Positions 37,301 through 50,402 of a stretch of DNA of 64,000 bases are shown piece by piece. A program made the translations under genes and the position numbers. The stretch comes from Motacilla alba alba. Lineage: Eukaryota; Chordata; Aves; Passeriformes; Motacillidae. The DNA lies in NCBI RefSeq assembly GCF_015832195.1, contig NC_052017.1, positions 11,608,790-11,672,789 on the forward strand. Direction: 5' to 3'. The notes under the pieces are model-generated. The model saw only the letters and a list, made by a program, of their open reading frames with translations. It did not search any database and was not told the DNA's origin. Within the stretch, counting starts at the first letter, position 1. The number at the start of each line of letters is the position of its first letter.

Positions 37301-39875
37301 TATTCAATAAACTGTTTCTGTTTGTGTATTTTTAAATTTAAAGTTGAGCTTTATTAATTAAGAATAGCAATATCTATAAGAATTAACTCTGACAGATAAA
37401 TATGTATTTCTTTTTCTTATAGTTTTTTTGGTGGGATAGCATGAGGGCTTAACATACTGAGAAAAGTTACCCCATACTTTCTTTGGAATCAAAAAGTAGA
37501 ACAACTTAAAAAACTGAATTCCACTCAAGGTTGGACATACTACAGGTGAGAAGTGAGAAGGTCATGCAAAAGAGAAGTCAGTATAAAAATATCTGGTTTG
37601 GAAAAATTTTGTAAGAAAAATTAGATCAATAAATACAGGATAAAGGATTCTCTTGGGGGCACAGATTTACTAAGAGGGAGAGGGCACAAGATGAATTAAC
37701 ACCATTGTCAAACCAAGCTGCTGTGCCAGAGGTATGGAGATGTTCCACTACTTAATAATTCTCTTTTAAATGAGTTGGTGCTATGCAAATCTTTTAGGAT
37801 TAGTGCAAACAGCTTCCTTTGGCCCGTGCTTCCTCTGCAGGTGTGGAAGCAAGAAAGCCTGAGGCTGCAGTATTTGCTGTGGATCCAGCAGTGCAGCCTT
37901 AGACCAGCAACTTGCAGCAAAACCCTCATTGATTTGAACTTACTGCTGTTAAAGCTTGCTGATTTGCTTGAGACTTTGCATAAACATTAGATCTTTTATA
38001 AAAGCCAGATTTGATATATATTTTCCTATTTTTTCAGAGTTACAAATTAATATACTCACAGTATTCCCTTTTTTTTTTGTAGAGGAATGAGGACATTCAC
38101 AAGAACTGTCTATTATTAATTTTGAATCTTATGCTCAGCCTCTTTCCAATGCCACTGGAAGCAAAAGGAGTTTTCTTAGATGATTTCAATATTATGGGCC
38201 CATACTAGACTGGGAGATGGGAGATATTGAGTGCCATTCATTGCACTGAAATTAAGAGCACATCCAGCTTTTCACAAGCTGTTAGACTGAACTGATTTAA
38301 AGTTCGAGTTGAAGATTTTGGAATTAATTTAAAATTGAATCTAACCTCTCATATTATTAGTATTCATATTTATGGAATTGATTTAGAATCTCTATTTAGA
38401 ATTAAATGACTGACTTTATCAAACTGCCATTTCTACATGCCATAATAACATTTGCCCTATCCCAGAAAACTTTTGAACTAAGGGCAAGGAATCTGTGAGA
38501 AAAGATAACATCATATGAGATACATGCTGTGGGAAACTGAGAAAGAGGCAGTAGAAAAGTAATATAATATGTAGTCAGAAAAGTGTCAAAGAAAGTAAAA
38601 TAATAACAAAACCAAGCTTATTTTAGAACTTCCTGTTAAAACGTATCATAGAAGTTTTGGAGCCATGGACACACCAAACACACACACACACACACATACA
38701 TATATAAAGATTTTTGGAGACGTGGACTGTTTTTAAAATATAGATAACTTTTTTATTGAAAATGCAGGTATTTCTTCCTAATGCTATCTCATATCTATAG
38801 GATTCATTCATTTTATATAATGACTTGTAATTTTCAAGTAACAAACATTTTGTGTTTTTTTTTCCCTAAAAATTTACTAAAGGGGCCTGATTTGGGGCAA
38901 GTGGTTTGCCTATACCCTGTAAAAACATAGTAGCTTCCCAGTCTTGATCCACTCAGATAATCACAAGATGCCCACTTGATACATCAGCTGAGATTCTGTT
39001 TCATTCTTCTACTTCTAAGGTAGTAGGTAGGAGTGAGGAATTAGTAAACTTTCCCTCTGGAAAGAACTGTGGAGATGACAATTGTCAACAGCAGAGAAGA
39101 ACTGAGAGTACAAAGACATCATTGTTTTTAAAGTAAGCAGGAACAAATTCATGAGAAGATTTTTTTTAAAGTGATTCATTTTGTCTTGAAAGCATTCAGG
39201 ATTTGTATATTTAGAACTCAAACACTGTAAAATACAAGTGGAGTTATTGTTGGACAGTAAATTTAGTGATTAATATATTGAAAACATCCAGAGGTAGAAG
39301 TTGTAAATTTCTGCCCCCGTTACCTCACAAACTTCTGTTTTTTCTTTGAGATTCCTTTGTTCCCAGACTTATGTGGACAGTGGCCATCTTCAGCTATGCT
39401 TATGATAAGTTATTAATCTGGCTACATTATTGTTAAAAATATATACATACAGAAATAATTAGGAATTTAGACCTGTAGCGGTGTTATGTAATCAGATGTT
39501 TTTATAGCAACTTTTTGTTGGATTGGAAAATGATACTGAAAATGAACTATTAGGAAAATTAATTTTGATGAAGTATTGATTTAAAAAGACATTTGAAAAA
39601 AAATTCAAATTCCTAATTAGTCGTCCTAAATTGTGTCTTTTATCATATCTTAAATACACAAGATACTTTCCCAAAATTTCTATAAAACAAAAAATAAACA
39701 CACCCCTCCCCCCGCAACAACAGCCACATAAAATCAGCAGTACTTTGGGGCACAAAGCAGGATTCCAATGTGAAACATCTGTCTGTCAACTGCTGCCATG
39801 CCACCATGCCGTGCTCCAGCAGAGAGAGGTGTTGTCAGGGAAAACATCCTTAGACTTATTGCTCATGCCAAGGCT
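34347..39875. other. Unannotated AT-rich noncoding DNA
   Basis: No gene or clear transposon, other than the (CA)9 tract at 38679-38696. The 115-codon minus-strand frame at 36387-36734 shows no recognisable domain and no repeat signature. Confidence 0.65.
38679..38696. repeat. (CA)9 microsatellite
   Basis: Nine uninterrupted CA units followed by TACATATATA. An ordinary dinucleotide repeat, possibly variable in length between individuals. Confidence 0.95.
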
Positions 39876-40365
39876 AATGGACCTTGAGTTCTGTGTTCAG
39901 TTTTGGGCCCCTCACTAAATGACAGACCTGTCCAGAGGACAGCAGAGATGGTGAAGGGGCTGGAGCATGGATCCTGTGAGGAGCAGCTGAGGGAGCTGAG
40001 GTTATTCAGTCTGGAGAAGAGAAGGATCAGGTCAGACGTTATCACTCCCTAAAACTCCCTGAAATGAGGAGGTGTGAGGTGGGATCAGTCTCTTCTCCAG
40101 GCAGCCAGGGATAGAACAAGGGGAAATGTCCTCAAATTGTGCCAGGAGAGGTTCAGGTTGGATACTAGGAAAAATTTCTTCACTGGAAGAGTGGATAAGC
40201 ATTAAATGGGTTTCCAAGGAAAGTGGCGGACTCCCCATCCCTGGAAGTGTTCACAAAACAAGTGGATGTGGGGCTTTGCAATATGGTTTTGTGGATATGG
40301 TGGTATTCAAAGGTTGAACTTGATGATCTTGGACATCTTTTCCAATCATAATGATGCTGTGATAA
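39876..40365 (+). mobile_element. CR1 LINE 3'-end copy, plus orientation
   Basis: This is the longest transposon in the window. Words in the CR1 3' order are 'gtgttcagttttgggcccct', 'gaggagcagctgagggagct', 'attcagtctggagaagagaa', 'gagaggttcaggttggatac', 'taggaaaaatttcttcactg', 'ccatccctggaagtgttcac' and 'gaacttgatgatcttggaca', ending in 'tccaatcataatgatgctgtg'. It covers the last part of the reverse-transcriptase reading frame and the 3' UTR of a 5'-truncated element. Small frames over it (39863-40535, both strands) are repeat artefacts. Many substitutions and small indels relative to the usual words show it is an old, inactive insertion. Confidence 0.92.
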
Positions 40366-43300
40366 CCAGTCCTTTGGCTACTGCATGCAGGAACTCTTTC
40401 AAATCCCCCAAGCAATTTCCTGAGCACCTCTGTCCACTTGTCTCTCCAAAAAGGTAAAAAACAGTGAGGGGGAAGATTCATTCTCTCAAGAATGACAGGA
40501 TAGTTTGATTTCCTGAAGGAGGCCAAGAGGTTCATTCAGGCATAATGCAGTTTTGCTGTGAATGCTCCCTTTCACTAAATATGCTGTTCCTTAATTCTGC
40601 TTCACTTGTGCTCCCAGTCGTGTTAATGCCAAAGGGCCCTTCTGTGACATACTGAAAAAATCCTTAGTAGGAACTCCTTTGTGAGACTTCTGGATTTCCT
40701 TCTACACTTCATTCTGGCCTTCAAGTTAGCTCTGATAAATTATTAAATAAAATGGAGAAATCATAGAATCTATTGGGGTTTTTTTAAATATAAACAAAAA
40801 GCCAAATAAAACCAACTCATTTTAAAGTAGGAAAAGAAAACTCTTTTGCCATTTGTTTTCTTCTGAGTGCTCTTTTTTTTTCTCTACAAAAAGGAGAATG
40901 TAATGTAAGGGTTACTATTCTCATAACAAGTGCTGTGTTTTGCATTAACAGTATGTTTCTTTGAAATATCATTCCCTTTCTGACTGATAACTTGTGTTTG
41001 GAGCTGATCTTGGGTCAGGGACCAAAACGCAGAAAGCAAAGCCACCAGCTTCTTCCCTAGCTCCATTGTCCAAGGTACAAGCATACAAGGGTGTACAAGG
41101 GTACCTTTGGTTCAAGGCTATGAAGTGAAATCCCGAGCTCCAGGATTTCTCCAACCTCTGAGGGACATATGTGATGTTAATAATCCTGGGGCTTGATGAT
41201 AATCCTGTTATCCAACCCAGCCCAGTGAAGTCCAACCCAAAGCACATTCCTGAAAGAGTGTGAAAATTCAGGACAACCTTCATGGTAACAAGTTGCAGGC
41301 TTTTATGTGCAAGAGTTTCCCCCACAAATTGGATTCATAGATTACTATGCTTATGATTTCATAAATATTTATACCCTCAAGCAAACTGAATAGTATAGTG
41401 ACTTCACGAAATAACTGCTCTTCATGTGTTTGCCTGGAAGCTAGTGAAGATTTTTCCCTTTCTTGAAATTTTTTTCCTTTCTGAAGGGGCTATTTAAAAC
41501 TCATATTTAAGCCATTCCCACAAACTATTGAGCTGCTAAAAGATATGTTGACTTTTTAAAAGCTGTCAATTATGCCTGGCACCTGATCAATTTTAGCTGT
41601 TTTATTGTACTTGTGGCATTGTTCTCCCTGGATTGCAATTCTGAGGGAGACCATGATTCAAAGCATTTAACAGAAGTTGAATGGAATCATTCACATGACC
41701 AAAGTGACTCATCTGCATATGTTTTTGCAAGCTTAATCCTCAAAACCAGATACTAATAGTTTACCAGCTATACACAATAGTTAACTAGCTCCTAGCAGAA
41801 TGTAAAACAACACTAGGAAAAAATCTATTATCTTTTTATTAACAGGCAAACAGTACTAAATAAACTATTAAAAGATTTTTAAAAAGGAAAAAATCACCAA
41901 CAATACATTATCCTTTAAATATTCCAGTATCTAAAAGGTTGCTCACTAGACCAAGTCCAATGAAATAAACTAGGTAGATTAGCTCACTTCATTGCTTTTA
42001 ATTAAATACATCCTGAGCTATGCTCTCAATGAATTAGCAAGAACATTTGCAGCTTCTCATTTACACACTTGCTAAAGTAGCAATTGAAGCAACTGTATTC
42101 TGACTAAATACAGGGGGAGAATGGTACATGAGGAGGCAGGTGTAGGTTTTCCAAACCAATAGAATTAATCCCAAGGGACAGGGAGACATGATCCAGGTGT
42201 ATTTTAACTTAGAAGTACCATATTTCAAAAACATGTAATCCACAGTGTAATCCCAAATCCTTCTTAAGGAAAGGCTTTGCTGCAAAAACATTATCCTGAC
42301 CTTTCTCTTACTGTTGCTATGGAAAGACATGTTTCCTGGCTTTTGGCAAAGGACCAGTAATTGTATTTAAATGGGGTGTTGGACAACCATAGTGTGTGCA
42401 ATGTGCTATTATTTCTTTGTGGGAGGTTTATTATAGGCTTCTGGTATATTATCTAAATTAGATGTCTGAGGAAAAATAATGCTTTTAAGTTTGGAAATTG
42501 TATTCCGTCTTTTAAATTCCCCGATTTCTCTGGTAGTCTTTTGAAGTTCTTCTGAAGCTGTAAATGTTATCTATATTCCTTAATCAAACCATCCTTTCAA
42601 CCAGCTGCAGAAGAATAGCTCTCTTTTATGTTTATGGGAACTTGGATGCAATTATTTTACAGAGATGAACTTGCTATAAACAACCCTATCATTTTTAGAC
42701 TTTCAAATTTCATTATCTTAAGCACAAATCAACATTGACATTGCTCTGGTCTGGCTCTGATACGCTGTTTAACATTAACATGGGTGGGTGATCTTTTATT
42801 GCATTTCATTATGGTAGTGAGTAAATTCAGTGAAGTCAACTGAGGTTGGGGAACCAAATTTTTCAAGATATTCACAGTGCTTAAATCTTAACAGATTAGT
42901 TGACATAGAAAAAAAGGAAACAACCATACTACCCTTGTTTGCAACAGGTGACTGGAAATTAATAAATTTTAGGCTGAAGTCCTGGCAACCAGGTGATTAT
43001 TAGCATATTTCATGTTATCTTTCTCTTATCTGTGATTTATAAAAAAATAATGTTATATATTTGATTATATTTAGCCTTTTATTCCCCTCTTTAAAAAAAA
43101 TAGTTATGTTTATGTAAGCAAATAATTATTAGAGGGACTAAACCTTCAAGTCAAGGTGTACTTGACTTAAAAACAAAAGTCAGTTGGGCAAATATGAATG
43201 GTTCTAGCATAGACTTCTCACTGAAATCAGATGATCTTGATTTTGTTTTGAGATGTAGGATAGTTCCAGATAGTGCTGTTTCTCTAGACTGTCCTAGTGT

Positions 43301-43949
43301 CTGCTCACAAAGATACAGTCATGTATAATGAAATGAGTGACTCATGCCCATGAAATGCCTTAGAAAAGCAATTTAACTTCTTATAAAGTTGCATATGGTC
43401 TGAACTTGTCACGTCTTGTTCCTCTCTCCAAGCCTTTTCGCTTACAGTGACTTTTCAGCAAAGGTTATCTTTCTTGACTTTCTCTTAAAAAACACTTTCC
43501 TGCTGCTTCCATCCTCAGTGCCTCTGAAAGAGCCACTTCTGCTACAATCTGCTGTGAATCAGCTGTGTGATTAAGTTCAGGGAAAAGATGATATATACAC
43601 CTGCTATTTTCCATTTTCCCTAACTCTGTAGTACTCAGTGATGCTTAACCATGCTCCCCTGCAGGCCTACTAAGGAGTGTTTGTCTTTGGTATGGACCAG
43701 GGCTGCTTAACACAGATCTAACTCAAATTCCAACTTTAATGATCTTCATAATCAGGAAACAAAAAATTTGGACTCTTCTGCTCAGCTTCTGAAAGAAGTA
43801 ATTTGGCCATAATTACAGACAGGATAAATACAATAGTCCAACAGTCCAACACGTGCCTAATTTAATGTCATTACAATTTCTGTCTGTTCAATGCCTCATG
43901 AGTGTAGTAGTGCAGTGTTGGTCTGCAAGCAAAACTGTTCTGCTGAGTA
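40366..43949. other. Unannotated noncoding DNA
   Basis: No gene or clear repeat. The longest open frame of the window (118 codons, minus, 40969-41325) lies here. Its sequence has no domain I recognise and no codon-level sign of constraint that can be judged by eye, so it is not called as a gene. Confidence 0.6.
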
Positions 43950-44045
43950 TGACCAAAGCCTCCTCTAGCTCAGGATCTAGCTCATGACAGCTACCAGTTA
44001 CAGGTATCCTGGGAAAGACATAAGAACCTGCAAACAGGTTGGGGC
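43950..44045 (+). repeat. Possible ancient amniote interspersed repeat
   Basis: The order 'cctctagctcaggatcta', 'gacagctaccagttacaggt', 'cctgggaaagacataagaac' resembles an old repeat of reptile and bird genomes with words like 'ccatctagctcagtatcctg', 'gacagtggcca' and 'aagagcataagaac'. I cannot name the family with confidence. The stretch is diverged and about 100 bp long. Confidence 0.35.
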
Positions 44046-45811
44046 ACACCTCCCGGGAGTGCTGAATTCTTGCAGCTTCAGGTCTTAACAACTACAGATT
44101 TACCCCTTCTTTTTCTTTGTAATACTGAACTGCAAACTTCCCAGAAACATGGGATTTTGTATCAGCCCCATGTGGTCTGGAAAAGCAGTTTATTTTAAAA
44201 ATTTGATACTTGGCAACAGCTTCATTCAAAGACCTCTAGTGTTTGTCTTGGTGGAGAAATAAAATAATATCTTATTAATATTCCTCATACTTATAATTCT
44301 GAAGGTCTTTAGCAATTTATCCATCATCTCTTTTCCATTTTAAAGCACACTGCTCTACTGAAATGCCCCATATATTTAACCACACTTACCATTCTCTTAG
44401 TGCTGTCTTTTAGTTACACTGTGTTGCCTGACCATTACTAATGATGAGTGTTATGCAAATTATGAGAAAGTAAAAAAAAAAAAAAAAAAAGGCAATAAAG
44501 GAATTTTATAAATGTAGAAATCATGGGGAATACATGGATCTTCTAATGCCAATTACTGGCTAACCTATTTAAAAGTCAATATCAACCTAATTTATCACTA
44601 CTGAATAAACTTCACCCCTATTAATAACAAGCAAGGGTTGCTGTTTAGTGTATTTCTTTTGATCAGATAGCCTGTTCATGTCCTGCCCAATAATTTTAAA
44701 GATTGCTTAAGCTAATGGATATTATTTTGTAATTGATCTAGGCTGACAAAGAATATGGAGTCACTTTCCAAAGGTATCTGTCTATCAGTAATTTTTGTAT
44801 TGTACAGTAACTTAATTACTTATGATTACCTGACACACAGTGTTTAGTATTTTGTTTTTAATGTACCATGGGAGTGAATTTGCTGAATAAGAAGGGTCAG
44901 TTCTACAAATTCCTTTTCACAGTATTCTTCATAAGGGATTTAAACTATTCCAAAGGGTCACAGAGTTTTTTAAGTCTTCAGGAAAGCATGCATTTTACTG
45001 CTGGCATTTCCTGCCTCAAGGAGTGGCTAATATAACTATTTTGTCTTTCACCAGATGGGGCGTAGAGAAAAACCTGAGGAATGTTGTCAAGTTGTGTTTC
45101 ATTGGCTGCCGCAAGATTTCTGTGCATGAGGCATGCCACTGACATCACTCACCCACAATGTATGGTCTGAAGCAATCAGACTAAGAAAATCTGGAGATAA
45201 AAGTGGGAAAGCAGCAGGGGAACTAGAGTGAGTGAAGCAAAACATATCAATCTGTGGAAGAAGCCTGACTGCTTCCAATTGTACTGTCATGATCTTCTGA
45301 TTTATCCTCCAGGGTGGAAGGATTGCAATTATACTGTACCAACAGGTACAGAAATGGAAGGAAAAATACATCTTGATCATAGTTAAAGAATTGTCAGTTT
45401 TATACAAAATCTCCTTTGGCGCCTTCTTATATCTGTGTTAAACTCAAACCAAAATTCAATCAAGATTATTTTCTATGGCTCACAAATTTTAAAAACCACC
45501 AAGTTTGTATAGATTTAAAAGCCAAAATGAATTTGGATGAACATGCAAATGCTGTGAACTGAAATGTTGGGAACACAACCACTGTAACTCAGAGGTTTGG
45601 TAGTGAATCAGATAACAAATACTGTAGTGTCTAACACTGTAAATGCCTGATTGTCACATGTGTAGGTAAACTGTGTATTAAGAATAATTCCAAGAAATAA
45701 ATATAATTGTATAAATTTTGTGCCACTGTCAGAGAAGCCGTGCTCTCTGTGTTCTATCTAATAAATATTCCTTGTAAGCCTTCTCTGACCTAGGAAATTA
45801 TTGCTATTTTA
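44046..45811. other. Unannotated AT-rich noncoding DNA
   Basis: No gene recognised. Apart from the 19-base A run at 44472-44490, nothing stands out. The 102-codon minus-strand frame at 45099-45407 shows no recognisable domain. Confidence 0.65.
44472..44490. repeat. Poly-A tract, 19 bases
   Basis: Nineteen uninterrupted A residues preceded by GAAAGT. No recognisable retroposed gene or SINE body precedes it and no flanking target-site duplication is obvious, so it is recorded as a homopolymer. Confidence 0.9.
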
Positions 45812-45910
45812 CTAAGATGATATTAAAGCAGAAGGAAGCTAAGTGATTTGCATAAGTAATAATAGCGTGTCAATGGTGAGGGTTAGTAAAAAGGCACAAG
45901 GAATTCCAGT
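45812..45910 (-). repeat. Possible MIR-like remnant, antisense
   Basis: The stretch from 'gctattttactaagatga' through 'gaagctaagtgatttgcata' to 'gcgtgtcaatggtgaggg' and 'ggaattccagtgct' tracks the reverse complement of MIR/L2 3' words ('cccattttacagatgagg', 'aggttaagtgacttgccca', 'cagcgagtcagtggcagag'). Diverged, and matched by eye only. Confidence 0.35.
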
Positions 45911-48900
45911 GCTGTAAGTAGCAGTGAGAATCTTTTCCCAGGAAAACTGAAAAGAAAGAAATCCTGCCAAAAATAGTCTGTGATAATTTCTAGTGACTAC
46001 TGTAATTTCAGTCAAACCTATCAGTCTCTAGTCAAAATGTGGAAAAGCAATTTCAATGGACTTTTAGAAGAAATTAAAATTTGTATTTTGCTTAATCTTT
46101 AAAATCCATTCCATTCTTTGATTGAACAAGAAAACACAGGAAAATTATCTATTCAAAACTAGAGTGAAGGAAGACTCTTTGTTAAAAAACACCAACTGCA
46201 AACATTTTTAAATTTTAAACGATTGAAGCTTCTATCCAAAATAATTATTTGGTTTTAATCAGAATTTTGGAATACATCTATTTGTTCAAAAAATCATGGG
46301 GGATTCCCTTGGCAAATTTCTGAGCATTTCTTTGAACAATTCACTACTTCAGTTCAGTGCTTTTCCTATGCAATTATCCAAATGATGTCTTTGTGCCTTC
46401 CAATGAGGATATTTGAATTATAGAATTTTCAGGTTTTTTATTTGCCTGTTTCCATGCACATTTTGAACCAAGCCTCCATCAGCCCTCGGATCTTTGGTCT
46501 ATTTTGAAACAAAGACATCCTGCAAGACTGGACGTCCCTCACAAAATCCCACTGCATATCTTTTCCAATCATATGCTAAATGTCCAGTGGCTGGTGAGTC
46601 TGACCTTAAGACTGCCCCATCATGCCAAGGAGGGATTACAGTCATCATTTCTACTGCTCCTTTCAGCTGCGCCTTGCTTGTCTCCACCTGCAGCTTGATT
46701 TTCGGGTCCACAACAATGAGGACACAGGCCTGTGGTTACTGCTCAGTGGTGTGAAGGCTCTCCAGCTCAGCCCATCAGTCCTCAGGCTGTGCAGATGGAT
46801 TCAGGTTTCCCAGTGAACCAGGTAGTGGTGGTCAGCTTGAACCCACACACTGATCTGATTTATCTCTGGTGTCACCCTATCAAAATGAGTCACAGAGCTG
46901 GGTGGTTTCCAGATTTTAAAGGCAAAACCACTTGGGTTTTCCTGAGGCATTTAACTTATTTTGATCATGTGAGTAGAATCAGGTATGGAATACAGCTGGG
47001 GCTTAAGATTTAATGGGGGAAAGATGTGTCAGAGTCTGATGTTTTTAGTAGGAGTACCATTGGATTTGAAACTGCTTCAAATAATAGCCAGAATAATGGA
47101 TGCAGAAATAAACTATGGTCCTTTTGAAAAAGAGGATCCGTAAGAAACCAGTTGTGCAAAGAATTCACCTGAGAAGAAAATATTGCTGAAAATAGTTCTT
47201 GTTGCATCTACTAAGAATCTATCATATTTTCCTTGGAACCTTGTGGTGCTATGAGTTGGACACACTGAGATATTTCTCAGAATGGGTTGTTTATAGCATA
47301 ACTCCTATCTCTCAGTGTAGTGTAGTCAAAATAAAACCTTCCAAACAACCCTTTCAACTTCCGCTGTCATCACCTGACAATGTGACTTTTTGAATGGGCT
47401 TTTGTTTTAGTAACTGCTTGAGATGCAAGAAGTATTGTCATATGAACAGACAAAACTCCTGTGATAAATCTCTCTTGCCATTTGGGCAAGAAGGAGTGCT
47501 TTTCTTCCCAAGATTTTATTGATTGTTTGTGAACTCATTGATAAAACAGGCTGTGTGCCTTGCTGCAAAATGCTGCCAGCTCTACATGCCGTCTGGTTTA
47601 ACAATGAATCCAATATTAAATGTCCTATTTATGACAGGAGCCTTATGAAAAGCCATGCTTTTAAAATAACAAATGGTACTTTGTACATCATTTTAGTGTG
47701 GAGATGTTCATAGGAAACAAGAATTAGAGTTCCAATGCTGTTTACTTTTTAAATCTAGCAAGCATATTTTGTAAATTCATTAGAGGGAAGTCAAAAAAGA
47801 AAATGAAGTTAAGCGTAAAATCATGGTGAAAAGGCATCCAGGTTACACAGTCCTGCCTGGAAAGAGAATTATTTATTCTTTTATCTGATACAAAAGACGG
47901 AGAAATTAATATCTGAAACGCCATTAAGATTCTAGCTGGAATTAATCAATAGGATTCCAAACATTCCAAGTATCACCTCGTACTAGCGAGGCTTAGCTAT
48001 GTGCACTGGAGTACAGCTAATCTGGAAATATCAGCTAAATTCAGAGTTCCCCACAGTTGGGAGCAGGAAAGCGCAGCGAATTGTGATCAGCATTTGTCCT
48101 CATGTTTGCTGTGAGTGATGGAGGCAAGTCAGCGTAAGCACACACTTGCAGATAATCACTTACCTGACAGGGCTCTGGATGATGAAAAGTCTTCCCTCTG
48201 TCTCCAGAGAGCATGATGCTTATTTCAGACGTTTCCTGGAAGACAAAGGGATAGAATAAGAGCCTTTAGATTACACTGGGATGACAGAGATCTGCTAATA
48301 AAAATGTAAAGGTCAAAAGGCTCCCTCCTCCTCTGGTGTAAAACAGCAAAACTTCAGCTCTGACATGCACTTACAGCTGCTGAGGATCTTGATTATCAAG
48401 GTAGTGTCTGTGTCTTTTTTGTGTTGTTTGTCACGCAGCATGAAGGCCATGCAGAAGCACAGTTAAGTTCCAGATAAAAGTGTTTGCTGCTAAAAAACCA
48501 AGTACAGTACTCAAGGTATAATTAGTAAGCTGTTTTCTAGCAGTTTCCAGGAAAAAAAAAAAAGAACAAACACCAACAACCTCTACAACAGCAGCAAGGA
48601 TCCCTGCTTGGTTTACAGGATATTTGAAGGGCACTGACAGATAGATCATAGCTCACATATTTGTCTTTTAGTAGTTTAAATCACCAATCTAAGTGGGTGC
48701 AGGGAGTACTGGAAGGTGGAGCTGGAATGTAAATGACATATCTAGAAGAAATAAGATATTGTTCTTGTTGCTATCTTATTTGATACTATTTGATAATTCA
48801 TTATGTTTATAATCAAGTGAATCACACTTCTTTCATTATGTACTTTCATAATTTAAGTGGGTGCAAAGCCTCCCTGTCTGTGCTTTATTTGTTTATTTTT

Positions 48901-50402
48901 ATATCAAATGGTTTTAATGGAGAACACCATTAAAGAGAAAAGAAAACAAAAAGTAAAAATAAACCAAACAAACCATCACCAGAACCGTGGACTTTCAATA
49001 TTTTTATGTGACATTTAAATGTATTTTATTAAATCCTAGCATGATCCTTTCTTGCTAAATGATCAGAATTCATTCTGGAATGGACAGAAAGTCAATTGTT
49101 TTTGCTTAAACCCGTCTCCAGCTGAATTTATGTTGATCAGTACGTGACACAAGGACAAAAGGGTGATTTCCTTTTGCTTTCATTTTGATGGGCTGGAACC
49201 CAAAACTTACCTTATGGTTTGCTACTGTTGTTTCAAAGTGGGGTTTCTTTTAATGTATTATTATTTGAAGGATGTAACAAATTAAGTGTTCATTAACTGC
49301 AGATGATTGAAGATCATTATTCCTACTTTCATTACAAGCATGTCTGATTAGTGCAGGGCTTTTTGTGTTGACCTTCCTGCCACCATGTGCCCTCTCCAGC
49401 AGCTTGGAATTCATGGACAGACTAAAATTGCTGATCATATCAGTCCTGTGCTGCCATCCTCACAGTGCCTCTGTTTGACAGTAGCCAGTTGCCATGGAAA
49501 TAATTGTGGTGTCACAAATTCCGTGTTATGATTTCAATAGACGATCATGTAAAGTGGAAGAAAAGGTTTGCAAGTGTAGCTAACACAAACAGCAATGGAA
49601 AAAATAAAAACATATCCAAGAGGACAACACCATCTGCTAACTGTCTGTAAGGTTTTTCTGAGAAGTCCTTCAGGTAGATTTTTCAGGTCAGATCCCTTTT
49701 CTTCAATATTTCTGTTGATGGGAACTCCTTGCTCTCTGCCACATTTTCTATTAATCTGTGGGCAGTCAGATATTCAGTGAAGTGACAGCAGCATTCCACA
49801 ACAGCAGGTATCTAGGGCCAGACAAAGTGCACCAGACAGCACCTCATTTGTATTCTGCCCCACTTATGGCTGAGACTCTGCCTTCATGAGGCACTGGTAC
49901 ACAGCCATGGCCCTTCTGTCAATCAGCACACGCTAAAAAGTCATGTGCAGCAGACATGGAGGAAGGTGACAAGGTTTTTTTCTGCCAGCCACTGCACCTG
50001 GAGCGACTTGTTGGATCAGAGACATCTCATCTCTCTCTTTGTCTCCTTGAACTTTTTTTTGTTAGATTTATTGGAACACTTTTCATTTGGGCTATATCCA
50101 TGGATAAACTCTGCATGGACATTGGTTGTTGTATGTTAAAAAGCTTCTCATCTATAAAGAGACACAAACCACCTGTTAATTCTGTGTATATTTGTTTATG
50201 ATGATCTCCATGCTCTGCATTTAGACTTTATCCACATTTAAAGTTTCTTACCCAGCCTGCATATATTAAGTTTCTGAGGGCATTTTTGGAGGTTGAGCTC
50301 TTTAACTGTGACCAGAAGTCCCAGTTTATCTGGGGAAGATTAAGAGTACTAGAATTCATACATCTGTTTCAAAAACTGAAAATTTATTTTTGGCCCAGTT
50401 TT
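45911..50402. other. Unannotated DNA; contains one better exon candidate
   Basis: No gene is established. The block 46490-47010 is low in stops, giving overlapping small frames on both strands, without a recognisable domain. The patch 47970-48240 has noticeably more CpG than its surroundings and holds the exon-like segment at 48164-48235. A 12-base A run lies at 48552-48563. Around 49800-50200 only small frames are seen. Confidence 0.6.
48164..48235 (-). other. Candidate 72-bp internal exon (hypothetical)
   Basis: On the minus strand a pyrimidine-rich acceptor (TCTATCCCTTTGTCTTCCAG, ending at 48236) precedes 72 bases that end in CAG, followed by a consensus donor GTAAGTG starting at 48163. 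Of the three frames, only the one starting at the first base is open, and it is open for all 24 codons (begins ETSEISIMLS, ends FHHPEPCQ). The length is a multiple of three, so the segment could be included or skipped without a frame change. CpG sites cluster in and just beside it. I recognise no protein family, and no neighbouring exon on this strand is convincing, so it could be an alternative coding exon, a noncoding-RNA exon or chance. It has the best paired splice signals that I found in the window. Confidence 0.3.

Noticed and set aside
39863..40535. Several small frames on both strands
   Set aside because: They overlap the CR1 copy at 39876-40365, which is truncated and carries no intact gene.
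40969..41325. 118-codon minus-strand open frame, the longest in the window
   Set aside because: No recognisable domain, no splice or promoter context, and one frame of this size is expected by chance in 64 kb.
44472..44490. Poly-A tract as the tail of a retroposed gene
   Set aside because: No recognisable gene or SINE body upstream and no flanking duplication.
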